Shown in pieces: positions 1-8,188 of a stretch of DNA of 11,513 nucleotides. The notes under the pieces were generated by a model that made no database searches, was not told the origin of the DNA, and saw only the letters and a program-made list of their open reading frames with translations. Each line of letters begins with the position of its first letter. Position 1 is the first letter of the stretch. The position numbers and the translations under genes are program-made. The stretch is from an uncultured Chromatiaceae bacterium (GTDB lineage Bacteria > Pseudomonadota > Gammaproteobacteria > Enterobacterales > Alteromonadaceae), in contig CAMLNG010000068.1 in the NCBI GenBank assembly GCA_946481195.1, forward strand, positions 1 through 11,513, read 5' to 3'.

Positions 1-1148
1 ATGGGGTGCAAAACAGTTTTCCCAATATCAATGCCGACGAGGCCACGTCGAAACTCATCACTGAACATCATCTGCTGATGGGTGTTGAGAAAATCACCGG
101 CGGCCATCAGGCGTTTATCAATTTCTCCGCCGATACCCTTATTCACCATTTCCCGACCTCGATTAACCCGCACAGTATGGTGATTGAAGTACTGGAAACA
201 GTGCCGATCAGTATGGAGCTGCTCACAGCTTGCCGCGAGCTGCACCGTATGGGCTACAAGCTGGCTTTGGATGACCACGACTTCGACCCGAAATGGGACA
301 TCTTCCTGCCTTATATCAGCTTTATTAAAGTGGACGTGCGGCAGTTTAATATTCTGCAGATCAGCAAATATGTGTCGCGGGTCAAACATCACCCCGTCAC
401 TTTACTGGCAGAAAAAGTAGAAACCCAAACCGAATACGAAAAGCTGAAGCAACTCGGCTTTACCTTGTTTCAGGGCTATTTTTTCGCCCGGCCTGAGATG
501 CTGAAGCATAAAAAAATCGCCAGCAGTAAATTAAACCTGCTGCTGCTCATTGCTGAATCCAGCGCGATCCGGCTGGATTTTGAAAAGCTGACCGCAATAG
601 TAGAGCGCGACCTTGGTTTGTCTTATAAATTGCTGCGATTTGTGAATAGCGCCAGCTTTGCCCGCGAACAACCCATTGGCTCGTTAAAACACGCCATGGT
701 GTATATGGGTGAAGGCGAGCTGAAGAAATTTATTGCGCTGCTGGCGTTGGCCAATCTGAAAGAAGACGGGCCCAGTGAATTGCTGCATATGTCGATAGTG
801 CGGGCACGTTTTTGTGATCAGCTGGCATCTATCATGGGAGATGCCGACAATCCGCCGGCAGCGTTCCTGACTGGCTTGTTTTCGCTGGTCGATGCACTGC
901 TGGAACAGCCACTGCAGCAACTGCTCGAGGACCTGCCGATCCTGCCGGAAATCAAAGCCGCTTTACTGGAACATCAGGGAAGGCTTGGGCTTTATCTGCA
1001 ATTAACCAAAGCGTTTGAAAATGGCGAGTGGGACTTACAGCAGCAGCTAACCACCCAATTGTTTGGCAAAGCGCGGGATCTCAGCATGACGTATCTCGAT
1101 GCAGTCAGCTGGGCACATGGTCTGATGCAGGAAGCCGCAGCGGATTAA
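1..1148 (+). CDS. EAL-HDOD signalling protein (YuxH-like), 5' truncated by window edge
   Basis: This is the C-terminal part of a protein joining an EAL-type domain (cyclic-di-GMP phosphodiesterase fold) to an HDOD domain. The frame is open to the left edge: the codons before GTG at 6 read naturally as family sequence (Gly-Val-Gln-Asn), so the GTG is internal and the true start lies upstream. Numbering from that GTG, EAL hallmarks are FINF near 37-40, EVLE 61-64, LDD 88-90, IKVD 107-110, LAEKVET 134-140 and FQGYFFARP 155-163. The HDOD domain follows (about 175-380) with LSYKLLRFVNSASF near 205-218. The usual DDFG loop is replaced by DDHDFD, and the EALxR segment is outside the window, so catalysis cannot be judged. 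EAL-HDOD proteins are known as c-di-GMP signalling or adaptor proteins; the role here is inferred. It converges on ftsX with 28 bp between stop codons. Confidence 0.88.
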   Translation, partial: GVQNSFPNINADEATSKLITEHHLLMGVEKITGGHQAFINFSADTLIHHFPTSINPHSMVIEVLETVPISMELLTACRELHRMGYKLALDDHDFDPKWDIFLPYISFIKVDVRQFNILQISKYVSRVKHHPVTLLAEKVETQTEYEKLKQLGFTLFQGYFFARPEMLKHKKIASSKLNLLLLIAESSAIRLDFEKLTAIVERDLGLSYKLLRFVNSASFAREQPIGSLKHAMVYMGEGELKKFIALLALANLKEDGPSELLHMSIVRARFCDQLASIMGDADNPPAAFLTGLFSLVDALLEQPLQQLLEDLPILPEIKAALLEHQGRLGLYLQLTKAFENGEWDLQQQLTTQLFGKARDLSMTYLDAVSWAHGLMQEAAAD

Positions 1149-1159
1149 CAGCGCTGAGG

Positions 1160-1189
1160 AAAAACGAGCAGAGCCCTCAACAGGGCTCT
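1160..1189 (-). terminator. Probable intrinsic terminator of the ftsYEX operon
   Basis: An 8-bp perfect stem, AGAGCCCT (1170-1177) with AGGGCTCT (1182-1189), closes a CAAC tetraloop. Read on the minus strand it is followed after 5 bases by a run of five T (1164-1160). The stem includes the last codons and the TGA stop of ftsX. On the plus strand the stem is not followed by a T run, so it suits the ftsX transcript better than the EAL-HDOD gene, though it may slow both convergent transcripts. The short, slightly displaced T tract keeps this moderate. Confidence 0.5.
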
Positions 1190-2151
1190 ATCGCTTTGAT
1201 ATGGCTGCGCACCGCCAGATAAGAACCGACCAGCCCCAGGCTGACGGCAATCAGCATCAACAGGCCAAACTCCCGTAAAGTCAGCACATTGAGGACAAAG
1301 CCACTCTGGTACAGCTGCGTCACATTGGCAATAGCGCCACGCAGCCAGTACAACATCAGTTCAATCACCAGAAACGCCAGAAAACCGCCAAAAATACCAA
1401 GCCAGATGCCAGTGTATAAAAACGGTCGCTGGATAAAACTGTCGGTTGCGCCGACCAGTTTCATCACTTCAATTTCGGCTTTTTTATCCATAATAAGCAA
1501 ACGAATGGTGTTGCCAATCACCAACAAAGCGCCACAGAGTAACAAAGCGGCGATGGTGTAAACCACTTGCTGTACCAGTGACATAATGGCTGCCAGCCGT
1601 TCCAGCCAGCTGATATCGAGCTTAGCGAGTTCGACAAAACGCTCTTTTTGCAGTTTGTTTAACAGTGCTTCTGCCGCAGCCGGCTGGCTTTGTGCCGGTG
1701 TCACCAGCAGTACATCGGGTAGCGGATTCTGATCGAGAAAACTAATGGCCTCGCCAAAACCAGACTCCTGCTTAAACTCAGCCATCGCCGCGGTTTTATC
1801 AATCAAGCGCACTTTGGCGACATCTTTGTCGCCCTGCAACAGCGTCACCAGCGTGGCAATATCGGTTTCTGTGACGTCGTTTTTCAGAAACAGACTGATC
1901 TCAAACGACTGGTCATAACTGCTGCTGACCTGCTGTAAGTTTTTCACCAGCACATGCAAAGTAGCGGGTAACGTCATGCTGATGCCAAGCACGGCGATGG
2001 TGACAAAGGTCCAGACCGGACTGCGCCACAACTCGCCGAGGCTGGAAACTGCCTGGCGCAAATGGCCGACAATACCCATTAAAAATCTTTGTACCAGACC
2101 CGGCGCGCTGTCACTGGCACCGCTGGCGCGGCCATTAAACAGAATACTCAT
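1177..2151 (-). CDS. ftsX: Cell division protein FtsX
   Basis: FtsX is the membrane subunit of the FtsEX complex, which acts at the septum and regulates peptidoglycan hydrolase activation rather than transporting a solute. The protein has 324 residues, close to the usual 300-350. A cytoplasmic N-terminus leads to a first membrane segment near 46-67, a periplasmic domain near 70-185, then three hydrophobic segments near 195-217, 245-268 and 295-315, the standard four-helix FtsX plan. The cytoplasmic MDKKAEIEVMKLVGAT stretch (221-236) is the characteristic motif after the second helix. The start is set by TGAGGA six bases upstream and a 4-bp ATGA overlap with the ftsE stop, implying translational coupling. 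It is last in ftsY-ftsE-ftsX. In E. coli rpoH follows ftsX, but here an unrelated convergent gene does. Confidence 0.97.
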   Translation of the reverse strand: MSILFNGRASGASDSAPGLVQRFLMGIVGHLRQAVSSLGELWRSPVWTFVTIAVLGISMTLPATLHVLVKNLQQVSSSYDQSFEISLFLKNDVTETDIATLVTLLQGDKDVAKVRLIDKTAAMAEFKQESGFGEAISFLDQNPLPDVLLVTPAQSQPAAAEALLNKLQKERFVELAKLDISWLERLAAIMSLVQQVVYTIAALLLCGALLVIGNTIRLLIMDKKAEIEVMKLVGATDSFIQRPFLYTGIWLGIFGGFLAFLVIELMLYWLRGAIANVTQLYQSGFVLNVLTLREFGLLMLIAVSLGLVGSYLAVRSHIKAIEPC

Positions 2152-2831
2152 TCAGCATCCTCACTGTGCAGCAGGCCATCATTAATCATTTTGCCGTTTT
2201 TCAGCGTCATAGTGCGGTACCGCATCCGCGCAATCAGGCTCAGGTCGTGACTGGCCACCAGCACCGACACACCGGCCTGATTAAAGGCTTCAAACACGCG
2301 CATGATATCTTTGGATAAATCCGGGTCCAGGTTACCAGTCGGTTCGTCGGCCAATAACAACGGTGGTTTATTCACCACGGCGCGTGCTATACCAACGCGC
2401 TGCGCTTCACCACCAGATAAAGTAGCCGGCAAACAGCGGGCTTTGTCCAGCAGACCTACCTGGTCCAGCGCCGCATGGACACGTCGTGCCATATCACGAC
2501 CAGTGAAACCTTCAATCACCAGTGGCAGCGCGACATTATCAAACACGGTGTGATTCATCAGCAGGCGGTGATCCTGGAAAATCATACCGATATCACGCCG
2601 CACATAAGGGATTTGACCGGACCTGATGCCAGATAAATCAATGCCGTTGATTACGACACGACCCGCCGAAGGGCGTTCAATCAGGCTGATGAGCTTGAGC
2701 ATGGTACTTTTGCCGGCGCCGGAATGACCGGTTAAAAAGGCCATTTCGCCTTTTTGCAGTTCAAAACTGACCCGGTCCAGCGCCACAAAACCACCCGGAT
2801 AGCTTTTGCTCACCTGCTCAAATCGAAGCAT
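2148..2831 (-). CDS. ftsE: Cell division ATP-binding protein FtsE
   Basis: FtsE is the cytoplasmic ATPase of FtsEX; its ATP cycle is passed through FtsX to septal wall hydrolases. At 227 residues it has the family's usual length. All ABC motifs are intact: Walker A GHSGAGKST (35-43), Q-loop Q86, signature LSGGEAQ (138-144), Walker B LLLADE (158-163), GNLD (166-169) and switch histidine H195. The N-terminal MLRFEQVSKSYPGG is typical of FtsE rather than of other small ABC ATPases. The start ATG is preceded by AGGGA nine bases away, inside the end of ftsY. There are 2 bp between the ftsY stop and this start, and the stop overlaps the ftsX start, so the three genes almost surely share one transcript. 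Confidence 0.98.
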   Translation of the reverse strand: MLRFEQVSKSYPGGFVALDRVSFELQKGEMAFLTGHSGAGKSTMLKLISLIERPSAGRVVINGIDLSGIRSGQIPYVRRDIGMIFQDHRLLMNHTVFDNVALPLVIEGFTGRDMARRVHAALDQVGLLDKARCLPATLSGGEAQRVGIARAVVNKPPLLLADEPTGNLDPDLSKDIMRVFEAFNQAGVSVLVASHDLSLIARMRYRTMTLKNGKMINDGLLHSEDAE

Positions 2832-2833
2832 GC

Positions 2834-4165
<1,332 letters not shown>

Positions 4166-4173
4166 AAGGTTCG

Positions 4174-4202
4174 CTGTCAGATTGTCGAAACTGCGGTAAA
4201 AT
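4174..4202 (+). promoter_or_regulatory. Candidate sigma-70 promoter for rsmD
   Basis: A -35 box CTGTCA (4174-4179, four of six matches) and a -10 box TAAAAT (4197-4202, five of six) are separated by exactly 17 bp. Transcription would start around 4209 and give a leader of about 35 bases before the rsmD ATG. The site lies in the 80-bp gap between divergent ftsY and rsmD, within the stretch that would be the ftsY leader. Confidence 0.45.
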
Positions 4203-4210
4203 CGCCGCTT

Positions 4211-4219
4211 ATAGTATCA
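4211..4219 (-). promoter_or_regulatory. Candidate extended -10 promoter for ftsYEX
   Basis: On the minus strand the bases read TGATACTAT, a TGn extension followed by a -10 box TACTAT (4216-4211) matching four of six consensus positions. An 18-bp spacer separates it from a weak -35 candidate, TTTATG. Transcription would begin about 40 bases upstream of the ftsY ATG. It overlaps the rsmD promoter region on the other strand. This is sequence matching only. Confidence 0.4.
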
Positions 4220-4245
4220 CCTTTATTCAAAGTGCATAAACCCTG

Positions 4246-4863
4246 ATGAAAAGCCGTTCTCCCACTCCGCAGACCCGCAGCAAAACCGCCACCACGCCTA
4301 CAGCGCAGCCTGGCGAAGTCCGCATCATCAGCGGGCAATGGCGCGGCCGCAAATTACCGGTGCTGGATGTGCAGGGCTTAAGACCGACCACAGATCGGGT
4401 CAAAGAAACTTTGTTTAACTGGCTGATGCACGACACCCGGGACCGGCTGGTGCTGGATTGCTTCAGCGGCAGTGGCAGCCTGGCGTTTGAAGCCTTGTCG
4501 CGTTATGCCCAAAGTGCGGTGCTGATCGAACGCGACCAAAAAGCCGCACAGCAGCTGAAACACAATCTGGCGCGACTCAATTGTAGTAATGCCGAAGTCC
4601 GGCACTGCGATACTATGCAGCTCCTGGCCGGCCCTGCGCTGCAGCAATTTGATTTGGTATTTATTGACCCGCCGTTTCGGCAGAATTTAGCACTGCCTTG
4701 TGCCACTCTGCTGAGTAACGGCTGGCTGAAGTCAGAAGCACTGATTTATCTGGAGACGGAAAAAGAGTTAGATATCAGCGCTTTGCCACCAAGTTGGCGC
4801 TTGTTAAAGGATAAAATCGCCGGCCAGCTGGCGTACCGGCTTTATGTATACCAGCCGGATTAA
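4246..4863 (+). CDS. rsmD: 16S rRNA (guanine(966)-N(2))-methyltransferase RsmD
   Basis: RsmD uses S-adenosylmethionine to methylate N2 of G966 of 16S rRNA in the assembled 30S subunit. The 205-residue protein has the family layout: a basic, Thr/Pro-rich N-terminal tail (1-23), the RsmD entry GEVRIISGQWRGRKLPV (23-39), the RPTTDRVKETLFNWL block (46-60), SAM-binding motif I DCFSGSGS (71-78), an acidic residue after the next strand (E95) and the catalytic DPPF (141-144). E. coli RsmD is about 200 residues. The divergent rsmD/ftsY arrangement is the same as in E. coli and supports the call. The start lacks a clear Shine-Dalgarno sequence; it is the only upstream ATG that keeps the full N-terminus. 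Confidence 0.96.
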   Translation: MKSRSPTPQTRSKTATTPTAQPGEVRIISGQWRGRKLPVLDVQGLRPTTDRVKETLFNWLMHDTRDRLVLDCFSGSGSLAFEALSRYAQSAVLIERDQKAAQQLKHNLARLNCSNAEVRHCDTMQLLAGPALQQFDLVFIDPPFRQNLALPCATLLSNGWLKSEALIYLETEKELDISALPPSWRLLKDKIAGQLAYRLYVYQPD

Positions 4864-4875
4864 ACTATTGCGACC

Positions 4876-4916
4876 GGGCTGAACTCAGATGCGTGGAGCT
4901 TAGTTCAGCTCCATGC
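4876..4916. terminator. Competing hairpins between convergent rsmD and yjaG
   Basis: Two alternative stems share bases. One is TGGAGCT (4894-4900) with AGCTCCA (4907-4913), with a 6-base loop. The other is GCTGAACT (4878-4885) with AGTTCAGC (4902-4909), with a 16-base loop. The 36-bp gap and the yjaG stop codon lie inside. Neither has a T tract on either strand, so an intrinsic terminator is not proven; a bidirectional pause or Rho-assisted end of the convergent genes is possible. Confidence 0.3.
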
Positions 4917-5502
4917 CCAGATTGGTGACGCCCTGCTCTTTGACCCAGGCTTTTAATTGCTGGATCTGTTCGCGATCAAAGGATGGCACCGCAGCACAGA
5001 TCTCAATCAGCTCGGCCAAACAATCCATCTCGTAGGCCATTAATTCGTGATCACGCACCACTTTTTTCAGTTCCGCCTCCGAGCTGATATCCAGGTCGGC
5101 CGATTCGTGTTCAATCAGTCGCGCCACTGAGGCCTGCGAGATTTTCGCCACGTTAATAAATTCCGTACTGTCCTGCTCGCGGATACCGTTCAACATACTG
5201 TCCAGCGCAATCATCGCATCCACCGCCGGATAAACGCCGAACATATCAAAATGGCTGACTTCCGGTGTGATCAGTTCCAGTTCTTCCTGCAGCCGTTCAA
5301 AATTGATTTTGGCGCGGCGCACCTGCAGCCACTCCCAGACTAAATCCAGTGTATGACGCGGCAACGCAGCGTCGCCAAAACTGCTGACTTCGGCAAATAA
5401 CTGATAATTTGGCAACATCCGTTCGAGCAGAACAATAGCGACTGCCGCTTGCTGATAAAAGCTCAGCTCACGCATCTTCTGGAAATTATTGGCTTTTGAC
5501 AT
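4900..5502 (-). CDS. yjaG: YjaG family protein (DUF416), function unknown
   Basis: A 200-residue, Leu/Glu-rich, probably all-helical cytoplasmic protein with no signal peptide or membrane segment. It matches the DUF416/YjaG family, which in E. coli is an uncharacterised protein of about the same size. Shared landmarks are LLERMLPNYQLF (25-36), FGD (42-44), LDLVWEWLQVRRAKINFE (52-69), the block FGVYPAVDAMIAL (88-100) and the C-terminal NLGMELN. The ATG at 5502-5500 gives a full-length N-terminus; only a weak GGA lies upstream. It has its own 106-bp upstream gap, with a TATCAT element on the minus strand near 5541-5546 but no convincing -35 box, so it may be transcribed separately from the coiled-coil gene behind it. 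It converges on rsmD. Family assignment is firm; no biochemical role can be given. Confidence 0.9.
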   Translation of the reverse strand: MSKANNFQKMRELSFYQQAAVAIVLLERMLPNYQLFAEVSSFGDAALPRHTLDLVWEWLQVRRAKINFERLQEELELITPEVSHFDMFGVYPAVDAMIALDSMLNGIREQDSTEFINVAKISQASVARLIEHESADLDISSEAELKKVVRDHELMAYEMDCLAELIEICAAVPSFDREQIQQLKAWVKEQGVTNLGMELN

Positions 5503-5608
5503 GAATAAATAGTCCGTGACGGGCTGGGATTCTGGCGGTCATGATACACAATGCCGGCCGTTGCAGCCAGTCAGGTACCCGGCTGCGCTTGCTGAGATTG
5601 CCACAGCG
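5503..5608 (-). promoter_or_regulatory. Leader/intergenic region upstream of yjaG
   Basis: This 106-bp non-coding gap separates the stop of the coiled-coil gene from the yjaG start, both on minus. It holds a TATCAT hexamer resembling a -10 box about 40 bases upstream of the yjaG ATG, with no good -35 partner at 16-18 bp. A GCAGCC/GGCTGC inverted repeat (5563-5568 with 5581-5586) with a 12-base loop is present, without a T tract. A promoter for yjaG is plausible but not shown. Confidence 0.25.
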
Positions 5609-7066
5609 TTATGGCTGCGACTGCTGTTGCAACTGTTTCTGCGCATAATCAAATTTCAGCCGGAATTCGGTGGCCTGCTGTTGCAGCTGCTGAATTTGTT
5701 CCTGCGCCACGGCTTGTTCCTGCAAAAGCTGGAGCCGCAACTGCCGGATGGTTTCCCGCGACTGCTCCGCTTCGGCCTGCTGCCGCTCTTCGATACTTTC
5801 AACTCTGGCCTGGGCACGGAACAGCTGACTTTCCAGTTTGTGCTGCTGCTGTTGCCATTCCTGCTGTTGCTGCTGCAAGGCGTCGACTTCGGCCTGTAAC
5901 TGTTGCTGCGCCTGCAGCGCCTGTTGTTGGGCGTCAAACTGACTGCTGGTCTCAGCCAGTTGCTGCCGCAGCAGGCTGACAGACTGCAGCAAGTCATCGC
6001 GCTCTGCCTTCAACACCTGCTGCTCTTGTTGCATCAGACCAAATTCCTGCTGCATTTGTTGCAGGTGCACCAGTTGCGCCTGTAGTTGTTGCCGGTCCTG
6101 CCGGGCGGTATCACGCTCCGAACTGACGGTCTCCAACTGTTGCTGTACCCTGAGCTGCTCTTGCTGCAGTTGCTCTGACTGTAGTTGTAGCTCCCGCAGT
6201 GCCTGTTGGTCCTGCTGCGCTTGCTGCAAACTGCTTTGTAATGCTGCAAGTTCAGTCTGTTGTTGCTCGTTGACCAGAGACAGCGCCTGAAGCTGTTCGG
6301 CCTGTTGTTGCAGTCGCTCACTGTCACTGACTGCCACGACTAACTGCTGTTCCAGCTGTCGGCGCTGCGCCTCGGCAGTGTCCAGTTGCTGCAGCTGCGT
6401 GTGTAATTGTTGCTGCAGCTGCTGATCAGCGTCAGTCATTTGCTGCAATTGCTGGCGTAACTGATTCAGTTGCGTCAGCTGCTGGGATGCGGCGGTTTCA
6501 GCTGCTGCGAGACTGGCCCGGACTTCGGTCAATTCAGTTTGTAAAGCAACAAGCTCCTGGGATCTGGCGCTTTGGCCTTGCTGTTCGGATTGTTGCAACT
6601 GGTCCTGCGCTGCGGTTAACTGCTGCTGAAGTTGCTGCTGTTGTTGTAATGCAGTACTCAGCTGCTGTTCCTGCTGTACCAATTGTTGCTGCAACGACAA
6701 GCCCTGCAGCTTCTCCTGACGGAATTCGTCCTGACTAAGCCGCAACTGATCGGCCAGCCGGCGCATTGCGGCCAGGGCTTCATCACGTTCATCCAGTGCC
6801 GTTTTATTTTGCGTTTGCGTCTGGCTCAGTGCCGCGTCACTCTGTTCTATCTGCTGCCGCGCCGCTTCAAGCTGCTGGCGCAGTTGCTGGACTTCGGTCT
6901 CCAGTGCAGCCAGTTCCGGCGCCGCCTGCTGCGCCAGCTGCAGTTGTTGTTGGTCCTGCCATTGCCGCTGCTGTTGCTGCATTTGCTTTGCCAGTAAGCC
7001 CAGCTGAGTTTTAAGCTGTTGTTCTGCCTGTTCCAGCCACTGCTGAATCACTGGATCCTGTTGCAT
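5609..7066 (-). CDS. Gln-rich coiled-coil protein, function unknown
   Basis: I do not recognise a named family. The protein of 485 residues is about one third glutamine (about 159 Gln by my count) and otherwise mostly Leu, Ala, Glu, Arg and Ser, with QQLQQQL-type heptad spacing almost throughout; Pro and Gly are rare. It has no signal peptide and no hydrophobic segment, so it is predicted to be a long cytoplasmic coiled coil. The N-terminus (DPVIQQWLEQAEQQLKTQLG) and C-terminus (EFRLKFDYAQKQL) are less repetitive and may be contact ends. I chose the ATG at 7066-7064 because GGGA lies seven bases upstream; a GTG one codon earlier (7069) directly abuts the MarC stop but is too close to that site. 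It directly follows the MarC gene, so co-transcription is likely. Gln codons CAG and CAA are mixed, so this is not a pure triplet expansion. Confidence 0.85.
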   Translation of the reverse strand: MQQDPVIQQWLEQAEQQLKTQLGLLAKQMQQQQRQWQDQQQLQLAQQAAPELAALETEVQQLRQQLEAARQQIEQSDAALSQTQTQNKTALDERDEALAAMRRLADQLRLSQDEFRQEKLQGLSLQQQLVQQEQQLSTALQQQQQLQQQLTAAQDQLQQSEQQGQSARSQELVALQTELTEVRASLAAAETAASQQLTQLNQLRQQLQQMTDADQQLQQQLHTQLQQLDTAEAQRRQLEQQLVVAVSDSERLQQQAEQLQALSLVNEQQQTELAALQSSLQQAQQDQQALRELQLQSEQLQQEQLRVQQQLETVSSERDTARQDRQQLQAQLVHLQQMQQEFGLMQQEQQVLKAERDDLLQSVSLLRQQLAETSSQFDAQQQALQAQQQLQAEVDALQQQQQEWQQQQHKLESQLFRAQARVESIEERQQAEAEQSRETIRQLRLQLLQEQAVAQEQIQQLQQQATEFRLKFDYAQKQLQQQSQP

Positions 7067-7069
7067 CAC

Positions 7070-7666
7070 TTAGTCCCACTTAAAATAATGACCAATGCCA
7101 TTTAACAACATTTGCACTGAAATGATAACCAGAATCATCCCCATCAGCCGCTCCATTGCGGTCAGACCACGCTCACCCAACACCCGGTGCAACACCGGTG
7201 CAAATAGCAGTATTGCAGAACTGACCAGCCAGGCACCTAACAACGCCAGCGTCCAGTCAATCATCTGACCCGGCTGCTGATTGGCCAGCAAAATCAATGC
7301 GGCTAAAATCGACGGACCGGCAATCATCGGCACGGCCAGTGGAAATAAAAATGGCTCTTCGCCTTCCTTGAGGCCAATCACGCCGCCTTCCTGTGGGAAA
7401 ATCATCCTCAGCGCAATCAAAAACAAGATGATGCCGCCTGCGATACTGACCGCTTCCTCTTTGACACCGAGCACACTGAGGAACGCCTGCCCGCCATATA
7501 AAAACAGCAGCAGTATCACTAAAGATAACAACAGCTCGCGCACCAGCACTTTCATCCGGCGTTCGGCTTTGATGTTTTTTAAGATAGCGACCACGATCGG
7601 CAGATTACCCAGCGGGTCCATAATCAGAAACAAGGTGAGCATCGCGCTCCACAAATCAACCGCCAT
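7070..7666 (-). CDS. yhgN: MarC family integral membrane protein, YhgN-like
   Basis: A 198-residue polytopic inner-membrane protein of the MarC/UPF0056 family, closest in wording to E. coli YhgN: LIMDPLGNLPI (14-24), VRELLLSL (42-49), SIAGGIILFLIALRMIFP (74-91), GEEPFLFPLAVPMIAGPS (102-119) and the C-terminal ERLMGMILVIISVQMLLNG (172-190). Six membrane segments are visible near 5-28, 43-64, 72-90, 105-127, 136-157 and 172-192. An open frame extends 25 codons further upstream, but AGGGA seven bases before the ATG at 7666 and the family's usual length set the start there. Despite its name, MarC itself is not an established multiple-antibiotic resistance determinant; the function of YhgN is unknown. 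It reads into the Gln-rich coiled-coil gene with no gap and is divergent from the DUF2721 gene. Confidence 0.93.
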   Translation of the reverse strand: MAVDLWSAMLTLFLIMDPLGNLPIVVAILKNIKAERRMKVLVRELLLSLVILLLFLYGGQAFLSVLGVKEEAVSIAGGIILFLIALRMIFPQEGGVIGLKEGEEPFLFPLAVPMIAGPSILAALILLANQQPGQMIDWTLALLGAWLVSSAILLFAPVLHRVLGERGLTAMERLMGMILVIISVQMLLNGIGHYFKWD

Positions 7667-7786
7667 GCGAATTTCCCTGTGTTGTGTTGCAGAAGTCCTG
7701 AGTATGATCAAAAACTTGCACTGCTGCAGCTGTTTTCGCACTATGCAGGATAGCGGCGCAGCATCCGCCGGTTCAGGAGCCAGATC
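7667..7786. promoter_or_regulatory. Divergent intergenic region, MarC and DUF2721 genes
   Basis: This 120-bp gap must serve both outward-reading genes. Strong ribosome binding sites lie at both ends (AGGGA for MarC on minus; CAGGAG, seven bases before the DUF2721 ATG, on plus). Promoter candidates are poor: on plus, TTGCAC and CACTAT 17 bp apart; on minus, CATACT without a clear -35 box. No operator-like palindrome or hairpin with a T tract was seen. Confidence 0.3.
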
Positions 7787-8188
7787 ATGATGACCATCAC
7801 CACCCCTGCTTTGTTATTTCCGGCCATTTCTTTGTTGTTACTGGCTTATACCAACCGTTTTCTGGTGCTGGCGCAGCTCATCCGGCAACTGAATAACCGC
7901 GAAGGTGACCAGGTGCGGGACCTGGCAAAACGCCAGATTGAAAATTTACGTCAGCGTATCGTGCTCATCCGCTCGATGCAGCGCTGGGGCGTGATCAGTT
8001 TTATTCTCTGCACCCTATCGATGTTTACTTTGTTTATGCAATGGGACCTGGCCGGACAATGGTTTTTTGGTGCCAGCCTGGCCAGTCTGGTGCTGAGTCT
8101 GACCGTGTCTTTGTACGAAATTCAGATCTCCTGTAATGCGATTAATATCGAACTGGAATCGCTTGAAGCCGCTGACCGGCAGAATTGA
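7787..8188 (+). CDS. DUF2721 family small membrane protein
   Basis: A 133-residue predicted inner-membrane protein. The beginning TTPALLFPAISLLLLAYTNR (5-24) and the charged stretch around QLIRQLNNREGDQVRDLAKRQI are typical of DUF2721. Hydrophobic segments lie near 8-31, 66-87 and 92-112, with a basic amphipathic linker (32-65) between the first and second. The ATG at 7787 is chosen over the next codon (also ATG) because CAGGAG sits seven bases upstream. Function is unknown. The gene is divergent from the MarC gene and lies 83 bp upstream of the HD-GYP regulator on the same strand, so shared transcription with that gene is possible but not shown. Confidence 0.85.
   Translation: MMTITTPALLFPAISLLLLAYTNRFLVLAQLIRQLNNREGDQVRDLAKRQIENLRQRIVLIRSMQRWGVISFILCTLSMFTLFMQWDLAGQWFFGASLASLVLSLTVSLYEIQISCNAINIELESLEAADRQN

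Noticed and set aside
1..3. The ATG at the first base as a gene start
   Set aside because: It is out of frame with the EAL-HDOD protein, whose family sequence runs through the left edge.
5563..5586. GCAGCC/GGCTGC hairpin behind the coiled-coil gene as its terminator
   Set aside because: Six-base stem, 12-base loop, no T tract on the minus strand.
5600..7020. Several long open frames on the plus strand and in other minus frames across this region, rich in Leu, Ala, Val or Cys/Ser
   Set aside because: They are mirror images of the CAG/CTG-rich Gln gene: repetitive codons keep other frames free of stops. None has a domain, a good start site or natural composition.
7667..7741. A 25-residue N-terminal extension of the MarC protein from an upstream ATG
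   Set aside because: AGGGA sits at ideal distance from the ATG at 7666 and the shorter form matches YhgN length; the extra residues are basic and unlike the family.
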